Shown here piece after piece: positions 25,741 through 35,032 of a stretch of 64,000 bases of DNA. Source of the stretch: Rhodoferax sp. (lineage in GTDB: Bacteria; Pseudomonadota; Gammaproteobacteria; Burkholderiales; Burkholderiaceae_C); NCBI GenBank assembly GCA_031291305.1, contig JARLJH010000058.1, positions 124,001 to 188,000 of the forward strand, written 5' to 3'. Numbering within the stretch: position 1 is the first letter of the stretch; each line of letters starts with the position of its first letter. The notes beneath the pieces are model-generated. The model made no database searches. It had not been told where the DNA came from and was given only the letters and a program-made list of their open reading frames with translations. The translations under genes were made by a program, and so were the position numbers.

Positions 25741-26769
25741 TCAGCCGCCAAATATCTCCGAGAAACGCTTGCGGTCGGTCTCGGCACCGGCAAGCAGCGC
25801 ATTCGCGTCAAACGGCAGGAACCGCAGGCTATCCACCTTCGGATAACCTGCTGGCGTGGGGATGTTGCCTTGCAGCGGGAAATAGCCCAGCGTGGTGGAG
25901 AATTTCTGCCCTTCAGGCGACACCAGAAAACTCACGAACGCCTGCGCCGCCGGGATATTGCTGGCTGTGTTGAGAATGGCCGCAGGCTCGGTAACGTAAG
26001 TCAATCCCTCTTTGGGGGTAACAAATTCCACGGGTGAACCCTTGGCCTTGGCATTCAGGGCCATGAAGTCCACCAGCACGCCCGCCATTTTTTCGCCATT
26101 GGCGACTTGCTGCAATACGGCGCCGTTACCCTTGGTGGCCATCGCCTTGTTGGCTTTGAGGCCTTCGATGAAGGCCCAACCCAGATCGGGTGTACGGCTC
26201 CAGGCGCCCACGGTGATGGCCGCCGCACCAGAATAAAGCGGACTGGGCATGATCACCTGCCCCTTGAGCGCCGGGTTGAGCAGGTCTTTCCAGGACTTGG
26301 GTTTGAATGACGATTTGGCGTTCACCACGATGCCGGTGCTGATCAGCTTGGTGCCAATGTAGGTGCGCTCATTGTCGAAATAACGCTGTGGGATGTGCTG
26401 GGTGTCAATGTGCTGCAACCGCATCAGGCGCCCGTCAGCTTTGAGCGACTCCATGGAAATGGCATCGGCAATCAGCAGCACATCCGCACGCGGGCTACCA
26501 GCGGCCATTTCCGTGCGCAGTCGGTTCATGACCTCGGTCGTGCCCGAGCGAAACACGTTGACCTTGACGTTGGGATATTGCGCATTGAATGCAGCGATCG
26601 TGCCACGTGCGTCGCGGTCAGGCTGCGAGGTGTACAGCGACAAATTGCCAGACACCGGGGTTTGCGCGTGCAGCAGGCCATGCGGCAGCAGCGTGCTGCC
26701 CAGGGCTGTCAACCCGGCTGCTGGCGCCATGCCCAGGACATGGCGACGAGAGAGACGAGGTGTGAACAT
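25741..26769 (-). CDS. ABC importer substrate-binding protein, iron/phosphonate type, Tat-like signal
   Basis: About 342 residues. The N-terminus LSRRHVLGMAPAAGL is a Tat-like twin-arginine signal with probable cleavage after the AQT region near residue 37. The mature part opens with LSLYTSQPDRDARGTIAAFN, typical of the Fbp/Fut/PhnS cluster of periplasmic binding proteins. The ligand could be Fe(III), 2-aminoethylphosphonate or similar. A GGAG site supports the ATG at 26769. The order binding protein, permease, ATPase forms a complete importer. Confidence 0.85.
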   Translation of the reverse strand: MFTPRLSRRHVLGMAPAAGLTALGSTLLPHGLLHAQTPVSGNLSLYTSQPDRDARGTIAAFNAQYPNVKVNVFRSGTTEVMNRLRTEMAAGSPRADVLLIADAISMESLKADGRLMRLQHIDTQHIPQRYFDNERTYIGTKLISTGIVVNAKSSFKPKSWKDLLNPALKGQVIMPSPLYSGAAAITVGAWSRTPDLGWAFIEGLKANKAMATKGNGAVLQQVANGEKMAGVLVDFMALNAKAKGSPVEFVTPKEGLTYVTEPAAILNTASNIPAAQAFVSFLVSPEGQKFSTTLGYFPLQGNIPTPAGYPKVDSLRFLPFDANALLAGAETDRKRFSEIFGG

Positions 26770-26825
26770 AGAAAATCTCCAGAACAAATGAAATCCAACA
26801 ACCCTCGACTATGCACCGGCAGGTA

Positions 26826-26841
26826 TGTCATCCTTATGACA
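26826..26841. promoter_or_regulatory. Inverted repeat upstream of the importer operon
   Basis: TGTCAT-CCTT-ATGACA, perfect six-base arms, about 57-72 bases upstream of the binding-protein start. It could be an operator for a dimeric regulator; no match to a named site is claimed. Confidence 0.3.
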
Positions 26842-26871
26842 CAAGACGGACATTTTCAACCAACAAAGCCC

Positions 26872-27360
26872 TCAGGACACGATGTAAGCCGCTGTTCCGG
26901 TGGACAGCAGTTTGCCGTCCGCACCCAGAAACTCCATGCGCGTGGAGGCTACACGCGAACCCAGGCGCATGACTTCGGCGCGCAGCTCAAACCATTCGCC
27001 AATGCCGGGTCGCAGGTAGTCCACCCGCAGGTCGATGGTGCCAAGCTTGGCAAAGCGTTGCAGACGCTGCATCGGCGCTTCATCCATATGCCGCGCGCCA
27101 ATGGCGACCATCACCGCTAGCCCACCCATGGCATCCAGCCCGGCGCTGATGACACCGCCATGAATACGGTTGTAGGCGTAATGGCCCACCAGGTCATTGC
27201 GCATGTCGATGCGTGCCGTGACCCGATCAGTTTTGAGCGAGGTGATCTTCAGGCCGAGCAAGTGGTTGAAGACGATCATTTCTTCAAACACCTTCTTCAA
27301 ACCGTCGATGAATTCGTCCTCAAAAACGATGTCTGGGGGAGTTGGATTGCGGTGTGGCAT
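26872..27360 (-). CDS. Hotdog-fold acyl-CoA thioesterase (YigI/PaaI-like)
   Basis: 162 residues. HGGVISAGLDAMGG at about residue 78 is the PaaI/YigI-type core with its Asp in the long helix, preceded by NDLVGHYAYN and followed by DLRVDYLRPG. Such enzymes hydrolyse medium- to long-chain acyl-CoAs. It is the last gene of the beta-oxidation run, 27 bp after the TlpA-like gene, where it could release stalled CoA esters. Confidence 0.82.
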   Translation of the reverse strand: MPHRNPTPPDIVFEDEFIDGLKKVFEEMIVFNHLLGLKITSLKTDRVTARIDMRNDLVGHYAYNRIHGGVISAGLDAMGGLAVMVAIGARHMDEAPMQRLQRFAKLGTIDLRVDYLRPGIGEWFELRAEVMRLGSRVASTRMEFLGADGKLLSTGTAAYIVS

Positions 27361-27387
27361 CAGAGGATTGTTAAAGGACCGACGGCC

Positions 27388-27951
27388 TCAAGGCTTGGCC
27401 AGTAGTTTTACTGTGGTTTTCAGGTGAAACACCTGTTGGATATGCCCAACAGCCTCTGGGCTGTCCCATTCGCGGGCACCGACCACCTTCTCCAGCACCC
27501 TGCCCTTGGCATCCACCAGCACGGTCAGCGGCAGATGGTCTGCGCCCAGCATGTTTTCCAGGTTCAGGCGCTCGTCGATGAAATGGTTCAGCGTGGCCTT
27601 GTTCTTGCGCAAAAGGCCTTTGGCGGCATCCGGGTAGTCGTCGGTGGAAATGCCGATGACCATGAATTGCTGGCCCGCATCGCTCCAGGCCAGACTCTCC
27701 AGCGACCCCATCTCGCGGATGCACGGCGGGCACCAGCTGGCCCACACGTTGATGATCAAGGGGCGACCGCGAAAATCAGACAGTTTGCGGTCCGGGCCGT
27801 TGAGCCCATGCAGCGTGGCCTCGCGCAGCATGCTGCCCACCGGCACTTCACCCGGAGTCGCCTGCGCGCCCAGCGGCAGCGCCAGCCCGACACAAAGCAG
27901 CAGAGCCGCCCGGCGCAGGCGTTTGAAAAGCGATTGACAAAACATCGACAT
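27388..27951 (-). CDS. TlpA/ResA-like periplasmic thioredoxin
   Basis: 187 residues with signal peptide (ALLLCVGLALPLGAQA, cleavage after about residue 31) and a thioredoxin domain with active site WASWCPPCIREM. Such proteins reduce periplasmic disulfides, for example in cytochrome c maturation. The gene lies between the enoyl-CoA hydratase and thioesterase genes, an unexpected place for a redox protein. A dispersed repeat (27959-28007) separates it from the hydratase. Confidence 0.88.
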   Translation of the reverse strand: MSMFCQSLFKRLRRAALLLCVGLALPLGAQATPGEVPVGSMLREATLHGLNGPDRKLSDFRGRPLIINVWASWCPPCIREMGSLESLAWSDAGQQFMVIGISTDDYPDAAKGLLRKNKATLNHFIDERLNLENMLGADHLPLTVLVDAKGRVLEKVVGAREWDSPEAVGHIQQVFHLKTTVKLLAKP

Positions 27952-27958
27952 GCTTTCC

Positions 27959-28007
27959 TATTTATAGCTGCTTACGCATATAAGCAAAGGGCTAGAGGCT
28001 GATTTCT
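27959..28007 (+). repeat. Dispersed intergenic repeat, copy 5
   Basis: TTTATAGCTGCTTACGCATA, then TAAGCAAAGGGCTAGAGGC. A compact hairpin is possible: GCTTAC/ATAAGC-like arms around CGCAT. It fills the gap between the hydratase stop and the TlpA-like start, both on the minus strand. Confidence 0.7.
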
Positions 28008-28771
28008 TATAAATTTGTAAAGTTCGGTTGACGCTTTTCCATGAAAGCGCCAAAGGCTTCGCGGGCAGCGGGTTCACCAAGCATACGGCCAAACACTTTG
28101 GCTTCCTCGATGAGGCGCTGATCCACTTCGCTGGCATGGCTGTGCTTCATCAGGCGTTTGGTTTCCAACACCGAACTAAACGGCTTGGCCGCCAGCCGTT
28201 GCGCTTGGCGCTGAGCCAGTGCGTTGGCCTCGGCAGGTGGCACGATGCGGCTGACCAGCCCCATCTCCAGTGCCGCTTCGGCCATAAACGGGTCGCCCAG
28301 CAGCAGCGCCTCCGCGGCACGGCCATAGCCCATGCGTTGCGGTGCCAGCAAGCTCGATGCGGCTTCTGGGCACACGCCCAGATTGACAAACGGCATGGAA
28401 AACGCGGCGTTGTCACCGGCATAGACCAGGTCGCAGTGAAACAGCAGCGTGGTCCCGATACCGACAGCCGGGCCACACACTGCGGCCACCACCGGCTTGG
28501 GAAAGTTGCTGATGGCCCGCAAAAAACGGAACACCGGCGCGTCCATCGCGGTGGGCGGGGCTTTCAAAAAATCGGCAATGTCGTTGCCCGCGCTGAACAC
28601 CGTTTCGTGCCCCTGGATCACGACGACGCGGATGTTGTCCTCAGCCTGGGCGTCGGCCAGCGCGTCGGCCATGTCGGCGTACATGGCGGTGGTGAACGAG
28701 TTCTTTTTGTCCACCCGGTTGAGGGTGATGGTCATCACCCGGTCGGTGGTGTCGATCAATAAGTCGGTCAT
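28007..28771 (-). CDS. Enoyl-CoA hydratase/isomerase family protein
   Basis: 254 residues. The crotonase oxyanion-hole motifs are VFSAGNDIADFL (about residue 62) and AVCGPAVGIGTTLLFHCDLV (about 105), with the acidic residue of NLGVCPEAASS where hydratases place a catalytic Glu. It acts on enoyl-CoA intermediates of beta-oxidation. A GGGGACA site precedes the ATG at 28771. The frame is open 74 codons upstream without an ATG, and that part shows no crotonase similarity. Confidence 0.88.
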   Translation of the reverse strand: MTDLLIDTTDRVMTITLNRVDKKNSFTTAMYADMADALADAQAEDNIRVVVIQGHETVFSAGNDIADFLKAPPTAMDAPVFRFLRAISNFPKPVVAAVCGPAVGIGTTLLFHCDLVYAGDNAAFSMPFVNLGVCPEAASSLLAPQRMGYGRAAEALLLGDPFMAEAALEMGLVSRIVPPAEANALAQRQAQRLAAKPFSSVLETKRLMKHSHASEVDQRLIEEAKVFGRMLGEPAAREAFGAFMEKRQPNFTNL

Positions 28772-29027
28772 GCTGTGTCCCCTAATAGTTGATTGGATTT
28801 TGTCACAGGCTTTTTCGGGCAGCTCGTGGCCATGTATCTTGTAGTTACCGATTGGGCTCGTACCCGCAAGGCGGGCTCTGTGGGCGGCCCCCGATTTCTG
28901 GTACTCCAGTATGAGGGGGGCGCCCCAACCGACTACCACGCAGCGTGCGCCAATAGAAGTCAGCAACGCTGCACCAGCCAAGAACCGCGTCAATCGTCAA
29001 TAACGACAAGTGTGAAATGCCCGGCGA

Positions 29028-30224
29028 TCAAACCCGCTCAAAAATCCCCGCAGCGCCCTGCCCCATGCCGATACACATGGTGACCATGCCGTATTTACCT
29101 TGGGTGCGCTGCAGCGCATGGATGACGGTGGCGGCACGGATGGCCCCGGTGGCACCCAGCGGGTGGCCCAGCGCAATAGCACCACCCATCGGATTCACCT
29201 TGGACGTATCCAGCCCCAGCGTGTTGATCACCGCCAGCGACTGCGCGGCAAAAGCCTCGTTCAGCTCGATCCAGTCCAAATCCTGCTGCGTCAAACCCGC
29301 GTTGCGCAGGGCTGCCGGAATGGCTTCAATCGGACCAATGCCCATGAACTGCGGCGGCACGCCCCGGGCGGCAAAGCTCACAAACCGTGCCAGCGGCGTC
29401 AGGCCATACTGCTTGAGCGCCTTTTCACTCACCAGAATCAGCGCACCCGCGCCATCCGAAGTCTGCGAGCTGTTACCTGCCGTGACCGAGCCGCGTGCCG
29501 CGAACACGGTGCGCAACTTGGCCAGACCTTCCATCGAGGTGTCGGCGCGGGCGCCTTCGTCCGCACTCACCGTGCGCTTCGTTTCAATGACTTCACCCGT
29601 TTCCAGATTCGGCGCGCGGTCAATGACGTCCACCGGCGTGGTCTCGGCCGTAAAGTAACCCGCTGCTTGCGCTGCCAGGGCACGGCGGTGGGATTCGACC
29701 GCAAAGGCGTCTTGCGCCTCGCGGCTGACCTTCCACTGGTTGGCCACCTTTTCAGCGGTCAGGCCCATGCCGTAGGCAATACCGACGTTCTCGTCATTGG
29801 CGAACATGGCGGGCGACATGGAGGGCGCATTGCCCATCATCGGCACCATGCTCATGCTCTCCACCCCGGCGGCGATCATCACGTCGGCCTCACCGACGCG
29901 GATGCGGTCTGCCGCCATTTGGATAGCACTGACCCCTGATGCGCAGAAACGGTTGACGGTGATACCGCCCACGCTGACAGGCAGGCCCGCGAGCACCGCG
30001 CCAATACGCGCGATGTTCATGCCTTGCTGGCCTTCGGGGATGGCGCAGCCGCAGATCACGTCCTCGATGGCGTTGGGGTCCAGCCCCGGCGCTTGGGCCA
30101 GAGCGGATTGCAGCACCTTGACCAGCAACTCGTCCGGGCGGGTGTTGCGGAAAAATCCGCGATGCGATTTGCCAATGGGCGTGCGCGTGGCGGCAACGAT
30201 GTAGGCGTCTTGAACTTGTTTCAT
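29028..30224 (-). CDS. fadA: Acetyl-CoA C-acyltransferase (thiolase)
   Basis: 398 residues, a standard thiolase. It cleaves 3-ketoacyl-CoA with CoA to acetyl-CoA. The acylated Cys is in VNRFCASGVSA (about residue 92), then ELNEAFAAQ, the His in GHPLGATGA, and the second Cys in TMCIGMGQGAAG. All catalytic residues are intact, unlike the thiolase at 2475-3629. It follows the fadB-like gene by 20 bp. The symbol is by function; orthology to E. coli fadA is not tested. Confidence 0.92.
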   Translation of the reverse strand: MKQVQDAYIVAATRTPIGKSHRGFFRNTRPDELLVKVLQSALAQAPGLDPNAIEDVICGCAIPEGQQGMNIARIGAVLAGLPVSVGGITVNRFCASGVSAIQMAADRIRVGEADVMIAAGVESMSMVPMMGNAPSMSPAMFANDENVGIAYGMGLTAEKVANQWKVSREAQDAFAVESHRRALAAQAAGYFTAETTPVDVIDRAPNLETGEVIETKRTVSADEGARADTSMEGLAKLRTVFAARGSVTAGNSSQTSDGAGALILVSEKALKQYGLTPLARFVSFAARGVPPQFMGIGPIEAIPAALRNAGLTQQDLDWIELNEAFAAQSLAVINTLGLDTSKVNPMGGAIALGHPLGATGAIRAATVIHALQRTQGKYGMVTMCIGMGQGAAGIFERV

Positions 30225-30244
30225 GCTTGTCTCTCGTTTCGCTG

Positions 30245-32644
30245 TTAGTTACGGACTGGTTTACCCGTTGACATCATTCCCATGACGCGTTCCTGTGTTT
30301 TCGGGTGATTCAGCAGCGAGCAGAACGCCTGGCGCTCCAGCGTCATCAGATACTCTTCGGTCACCAGGCTACCGGCATCGACATCCCCACCACAGACCAC
30401 GTTGGCAATCAGGCTGGCGATGTGATAGTCGTGCGCGCTGATGAAACCACCGTCACGCATATTGACCAGCGAGCCCTTGATGGTGGCCACGCCACTGCGC
30501 CCAATCACCGGGAAGGTGCGCTTGTGCGGCGCGCGGTAGCCCGCGTTGGACATGGCCTTGGCTTCGGACAGGGCGACATACAGCAGCTCATCCTTGTGCG
30601 GCACGATCACATCGCTGTCGAGCAGATAGCCGAGCTTGCGCGATTCGATGGCACTGGTGCCGACCTTGGCCATGGCGGCAGCGGTGAATCCTTCGGTCAG
30701 GAACGGCAACAGGTCTTTGCCCGTTGACGTTGCTGCGTTTTCTGCAGCACGCCGTGCAATATACGTCAGGCCACCAGCCCCGGGCACCAGGCCAACGCCG
30801 ACTTCCACCAAGCCGATGTAGCTTTCCATGGCGACAACACGCTTGGCCGAGTACACCGCCAACTCGCAACCGCCGCCCAGCGCCAGACCGCGCACGGCGG
30901 ACACCACGGGCACGCTGGCGTAGCGGATCTTCAACATGGCTTGCTGCATTTCGGCCTCGGCACCGTCGATGGCCTTGGCGCCGCCCATCATGAAGGCGGG
31001 CAGCATGGCTTGCAGGTCGGCACCGGCGGAGAACATCTCGTCGTTGGACCAGATCACTACGCCCTTGTAACTGGCTTCGGCCAGATCCACGGCCTGCACT
31101 AGGCCCTCCACCACGTCGGGGCTGATGGCGTGCATCTTGGTCTTGATGCTGGCAATGACAATTTCATCGTCCAGCGTCCACAGCCGGATCGCGTCGTCTT
31201 CAAACAGCGTTTTGCCAGCGGTTGATGCGGACGGGGCCTGTGCGCCCAGCACGCTCTCAGGAAAGTGCTGGCGCGCATACACCGGCAGGCTGCGCACGGG
31301 CACAAACTGGCCGGTGCTGGGGTTCCAGGAGCCTTGCGGTGTGTGCACACCACCCGCGTCGGCCACCGGGCCTTGGAAGACCCAGTCGGGCAGCGGCGCA
31401 CTGCACAAAGCCTTGCCTGCGTCGATATCTTCCTTGATCATATTGGCCACGGTGAGCCAACCGGCTTCTTGCCACAACTCGAACGGGCCTTGCTTCATGC
31501 CAAAACCCCAGCGCATGCAAAAGTCCACATCGCGTGCGTTGTCGGCTACATCGGCCAGATGCACGGCCGCGTAGTGGAAGGCGTTGCGCAGAATCGCCCA
31601 CAGGAACTGGCCTTGCGCACCTTCAGCGTTGCGCAGCAGTTGCAGCCGCTCGGTGGCGGGCTTTTTCAGCATACGGGCGTAGACCTCGTCAGCCTTTTGA
31701 CCGGCAGGAACATACTCTTTGCTCTTCAGGTCAAAGCGCATAATGTCGCGGCCGACCTTCTTGAAGAAGCCGGCCTTGGATTTCTGCCCCAGGTTGCCCA
31801 TCTCCAGCAGGGTTTTCAGCACTTCGGGCGTGGCGAAGCTGGCGTAAAACGGGTCGGCTTCGATGGACAGCGTGTCCTGCAGCGTCTTGATCACGTGGGC
31901 CATGGTGTCCAGGCCCACCACGTCGGCGGTGCGGAAGGTACCGGAGCTGGCGCGACCAAGCTTCTTGCCGGTGAGGTCATCCACCACGTCGTAACTCAGG
32001 CCGAAGTTTTCCACCTCTTTCATGGTGGACAACATGCCCGCCACGCCGATGCGGTTGGCGATGAAGTTGGGCGTGTCTTTGGCGCGCACCACGCCCTTAC
32101 CCAGAGCGCTGGTGACAAAGGCTTCCAAGTTGTCCAGGATGTGCGGCTCAGTGGTAGGCGTGTTGATCAGTTCCACCAGCAGCATGTAGCGCGGCGGGTT
32201 GAAGAAGTGGATGCCGCAGAAGCGTGGTTTGATTTCTTCGGGCAGCACTTCGCTGAGTTTGGTGATCGAAAGCCCCGAAGTGTTGGACGCCACGATGGCG
32301 TGCGGCGCGATGAACGGGGCGATCTTCTTGTACAGATCAAGCTTCCAGTCCATGCGCTCGGCAATCGCCTCGATGATCAGGTCGCAGTCTTTGAGTTGCT
32401 CCAGGTGCTCTTCGTAATTGGCCTGGCCAATCAGCGCGGCATCTTCGGGCACACCCAGCGGTGATGGCTTGAGCTTTTTCAAGCCCTCGACCGCGCGGGT
32501 GACGATGCCGTTTTTTGGGCCCTCTTTGGCGGGCAGATCAAACAGGATGACCGGCACTTTGACATTGGCCAAATGCGCAGCGATTTGTGCGCCCATGACG
32601 CCTGCGCCGAGCACGGCGACTTTTTTGACATTGAATCGAGACAT
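30245..32644 (-). CDS. 3-hydroxyacyl-CoA dehydrogenase/enoyl-CoA hydratase bifunctional enzyme
   Basis: About 799 residues. The N-terminal 3-hydroxyacyl-CoA dehydrogenase has VAVLGAGVMGAQIAAHLA (NAD-binding, residues 9-26), IHFFNPPRYMLLVELI and a C-terminal helical part. The enoyl-CoA hydratase domain lies after it (about 480-700; MFSAGADLQAMLPAF and AVRGLALGGGCELAV). This order, dehydrogenase first, is that of the FadN-like type rather than E. coli FadB. It performs steps two and three of beta-oxidation, next to the thiolase that performs step four. Confidence 0.92.
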   Translation of the reverse strand: MSRFNVKKVAVLGAGVMGAQIAAHLANVKVPVILFDLPAKEGPKNGIVTRAVEGLKKLKPSPLGVPEDAALIGQANYEEHLEQLKDCDLIIEAIAERMDWKLDLYKKIAPFIAPHAIVASNTSGLSITKLSEVLPEEIKPRFCGIHFFNPPRYMLLVELINTPTTEPHILDNLEAFVTSALGKGVVRAKDTPNFIANRIGVAGMLSTMKEVENFGLSYDVVDDLTGKKLGRASSGTFRTADVVGLDTMAHVIKTLQDTLSIEADPFYASFATPEVLKTLLEMGNLGQKSKAGFFKKVGRDIMRFDLKSKEYVPAGQKADEVYARMLKKPATERLQLLRNAEGAQGQFLWAILRNAFHYAAVHLADVADNARDVDFCMRWGFGMKQGPFELWQEAGWLTVANMIKEDIDAGKALCSAPLPDWVFQGPVADAGGVHTPQGSWNPSTGQFVPVRSLPVYARQHFPESVLGAQAPSASTAGKTLFEDDAIRLWTLDDEIVIASIKTKMHAISPDVVEGLVQAVDLAEASYKGVVIWSNDEMFSAGADLQAMLPAFMMGGAKAIDGAEAEMQQAMLKIRYASVPVVSAVRGLALGGGCELAVYSAKRVVAMESYIGLVEVGVGLVPGAGGLTYIARRAAENAATSTGKDLLPFLTEGFTAAAMAKVGTSAIESRKLGYLLDSDVIVPHKDELLYVALSEAKAMSNAGYRAPHKRTFPVIGRSGVATIKGSLVNMRDGGFISAHDYHIASLIANVVCGGDVDAGSLVTEEYLMTLERQAFCSLLNHPKTQERVMGMMSTGKPVRN

Positions 32645-32713
32645 GTTGCTTCCTGAATAAATATATGTGAAAGTGACCGTCACGGCGTGCGCCACAACGG
32701 TGTTGCTCTCACC

Positions 32714-33178
32714 TTAAGGGACGCGAACCCAGGTCTGGGTACGACCAAGCAGGGGCATGCCGATGTAGCCGCGTACTTCGAGTTTTTGCCCACCCTCAAT
32801 GGGTGTCAGGCGCAGGTGGTACTCCTTGCCGTTTTCAGGGTCCAAAATCTGGCCGCCTTCCCACACATCTTTGCCTTCGGCCTTTTTGGCGCCGCGGATG
32901 ATTTCCATACCCAGCACCGGTTTGTCCTTGCGGTCATCGGTGCATTCCGTGCAGAGTTTCTTCTGGTCGGCTTCCTTGCGCAGCAAAGCCTCAACGTGAC
33001 CATTCAGAACACCGTTGGCCTCGCTGATGACCACCAGGCTTTTGAGCTCGCTCGTCTTGTCGTCAAAGCTGTGCCATTTGCCCACTGGCGTCATCTGAGC
33101 CAGGGCAGCACCGGCAGACGCTACTATGGACATAGCTAGCAACCCTTTATAAATGAGGGCTAGGGGTCTATTTTTCAT
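32714..33178 (-). CDS. DUF2147 secreted protein
   Basis: 154 residues. Signal peptide MKNRPLALIYKGLLAMSIVA with cleavage after about residue 27 (AALA-QMTP). The mature part has TPVGKWHSFDDKT and the DUF2147 end RGYIGMPLLGRTQTW. A Cys pair in LCTECTDDRK is typical. The function of DUF2147 proteins is unknown; they commonly accompany lipid genes. Here it is between the acyl-CoA dehydrogenase and fadB-like genes. The first part of the signal peptide is encoded by a copy of the dispersed repeat. Confidence 0.85.
   Translation of the reverse strand: MKNRPLALIYKGLLAMSIVASAGAALAQMTPVGKWHSFDDKTSELKSLVVISEANGVLNGHVEALLRKEADQKKLCTECTDDRKDKPVLGMEIIRGAKKAEGKDVWEGGQILDPENGKEYHLRLTPIEGGQKLEVRGYIGMPLLGRTQTWVRVP
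33131..33176 (+). repeat. Dispersed repeat copy 6, inside the DUF2147 gene start
   Basis: CATAGCTAGCAACCCTTTATA, then AATGAGGGCTAGGGGTCTA and a T-rich tail. It fits the family pattern and overlaps codons 1-16 of the DUF2147 gene, which is read on the other strand. Confidence 0.6.
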
Positions 33179-33212
33179 ATGAAGTCTCCTGTTAGTTATG
33201 GTTGAAAACGCA

Positions 33213-35009
33213 TCAGGCCAGTGCCGCATCGGTATCCATCAGCACTTTGCTGCCGGTGCGTGCGGTGCGCATCAATGTCGCGGTTTCGGGGAACAGCTTG
33301 GCAAAGTAGAAACGCGCAGTTTGCAGCTTGCCGACATAGAACGGGTCGGTATTGCCTGCCGCAATCTGTTTGAGTGCCACTTGCGCCATGCGGGCCCAGA
33401 AGTAGCCAAACACCAGGTGACCGGCCACGCGCAGGTAGTCCACCGCAGCGGCGCCCACTTCGTCGGGGTTCTGGAAGCCCTTGAAACCAATTTCGGTGGT
33501 GAACTTGGTCATCTGTTCGCCCAGGATGGCAATCGGGGTGATGAACTCGGCCATCTTCTCGTTGACACCTTCTTCGGCCACCAGCGCGCCCACCAGCTTG
33601 CCGAATTTCTTCAGCGTGGCGCCGTTGTTGCCCAGCACCTTGCGGCCCAGCAAATCCAGCGACTGGATGGTGTTGGTGCCCTCGTAAATCATGTTGATGC
33701 GGTTGTCGCGCACAAACTGCTCCATGCCCCATTCCTTGATGAAGCCGTGGCCGCCAAACACCTGCATGCAGGCGTTGGTGGAAATATGGCCGTTGTCAGT
33801 GAGGAAGGCTTTGCAGATCGGGGTCAGCAGGGCCAGCAGCTCACCAGACTCCTTGCGCACTTTTTCATCCGGGTGCCCATGCTCTTTTTCCAGCAGCATG
33901 GCACTGAAGCACAGCAGGGCGCGGCCACCTTCTGCATAGGCCTTGGCAGTGAGCAGCATCTTGCGCACGTCGGGGTGCACGATGATCGGGTCAGCGGGTT
34001 TATCCTTGGCCTTGACCCCCGTCAGCGAACGCATCTGGATGCGGTCTTTGGCGTAGGCCAGCGCGTTCTGGAAGGCCACTTCGGTCAAGCCCAGCGACTG
34101 GTTGCCCACACCCAGACGGGCGGCGTTCATCATCACGAACATACCTTGCATGCCCTTGTTGGGCTGACCGACCATGGTGCCCACGGCACCGTCCAGCACG
34201 ATCTGTGCGGTGGCGTTGGACTTGATGCCCATCTTGTGCTCCAGGCCGCCGCAGTAAATGCCGTTGCGCGCGCCCAGAGAGCCATCGGCGTTGACCATGA
34301 ACTTGGGCACGATAAACAGGCTCACGCCCTTGATGCCAGGGGGCGCATCGGGCAGGCGAGCCAGCACCAGGTGGATGATGTTGTCGGCCAGATCATGTTC
34401 ACCGGCGCTGATGAAAATCTTGTTGCCGGTGATTTTGTAAGTGCCATCAGCTTGCGGCTCGGCCTTGGTGCGCATCAGGCCCAGGTCGGTGCCGCAATGG
34501 GGTTCGGTCAGGCACATGGTGCCCGTCCATTCGCCGCTGGTCATCTTGTGCAGGTAGGTCTGCTTTTGCTCGTCCGTGCCATGGGTGTGCAGGGCTGCGT
34601 AGGCACCATGTGTCAGGCCGGGGTACATGGTCCACGCCTGGTTGGCCGAGTTCATCATCTCGTAGAAGCACTGGTTCACCACCATCGGCAGGCCCTGGCC
34701 GCCAAACGCCGGGTCACAGGCCAGCGCGGCCCAACCGCCTTCGATGTACTGTTTGTAGGCTTCTTTGTAGCCGCTGGGGGTGGTCACCGCATGGGTGCTC
34801 ACATCAAGCTGGCAGCCCTCGGCATCACCGGTGATGTTCAAAGGTAACAGCACTTCGGCGGCAAACTTGCCGCCCTCTTCCAGCACAGCGTTGATGGTGT
34901 CCGCATCCATGTCAGCATGCATCGGCATGGCTTGCAAGTCGGCGGTGACGTTGAGCACTTCGTGCATGACAAACTGCATGTCGCGCAGCGGCGGGGTATA
35001 GGTAGCCAT
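33213..35009 (-). CDS. Acyl-CoA dehydrogenase, long (about 600-residue) type
   Basis: 598 residues, with the N-terminal extension and C-terminal domain of the FadE/DmdC-like long acyl-CoA dehydrogenases. FAD-binding and substrate motifs include MCLTEPHCGTDLGLMRTKA (about residue 165), and the catalytic Glu is expected in MIYEGTNTIQSLDLLGRK (about residue 447). It oxidises acyl-CoA to trans-2-enoyl-CoA, the first step of beta-oxidation. A strong AAGGAG site lies before the ATG. It follows the TetR gene by 23 bp. Confidence 0.93.
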   Translation of the reverse strand: MATYTPPLRDMQFVMHEVLNVTADLQAMPMHADMDADTINAVLEEGGKFAAEVLLPLNITGDAEGCQLDVSTHAVTTPSGYKEAYKQYIEGGWAALACDPAFGGQGLPMVVNQCFYEMMNSANQAWTMYPGLTHGAYAALHTHGTDEQKQTYLHKMTSGEWTGTMCLTEPHCGTDLGLMRTKAEPQADGTYKITGNKIFISAGEHDLADNIIHLVLARLPDAPPGIKGVSLFIVPKFMVNADGSLGARNGIYCGGLEHKMGIKSNATAQIVLDGAVGTMVGQPNKGMQGMFVMMNAARLGVGNQSLGLTEVAFQNALAYAKDRIQMRSLTGVKAKDKPADPIIVHPDVRKMLLTAKAYAEGGRALLCFSAMLLEKEHGHPDEKVRKESGELLALLTPICKAFLTDNGHISTNACMQVFGGHGFIKEWGMEQFVRDNRINMIYEGTNTIQSLDLLGRKVLGNNGATLKKFGKLVGALVAEEGVNEKMAEFITPIAILGEQMTKFTTEIGFKGFQNPDEVGAAAVDYLRVAGHLVFGYFWARMAQVALKQIAAGNTDPFYVGKLQTARFYFAKLFPETATLMRTARTGSKVLMDTDAALA

Positions 35010-35032
35010 GGGGGTCTCCTTGAAATGGGTAA

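Noticed and set aside
28772-28993. In-frame upstream extension of the enoyl-CoA hydratase
   Set aside because: No ATG, only a TTG at 28993; no crotonase similarity before residue 1, and a good ribosome site sits before the ATG at 28771.
33198-34847. Plus-strand open frame of about 550 codons
   Set aside because: Lies opposite the acyl-CoA dehydrogenase; no recognisable domain and typical mirror-frame composition.
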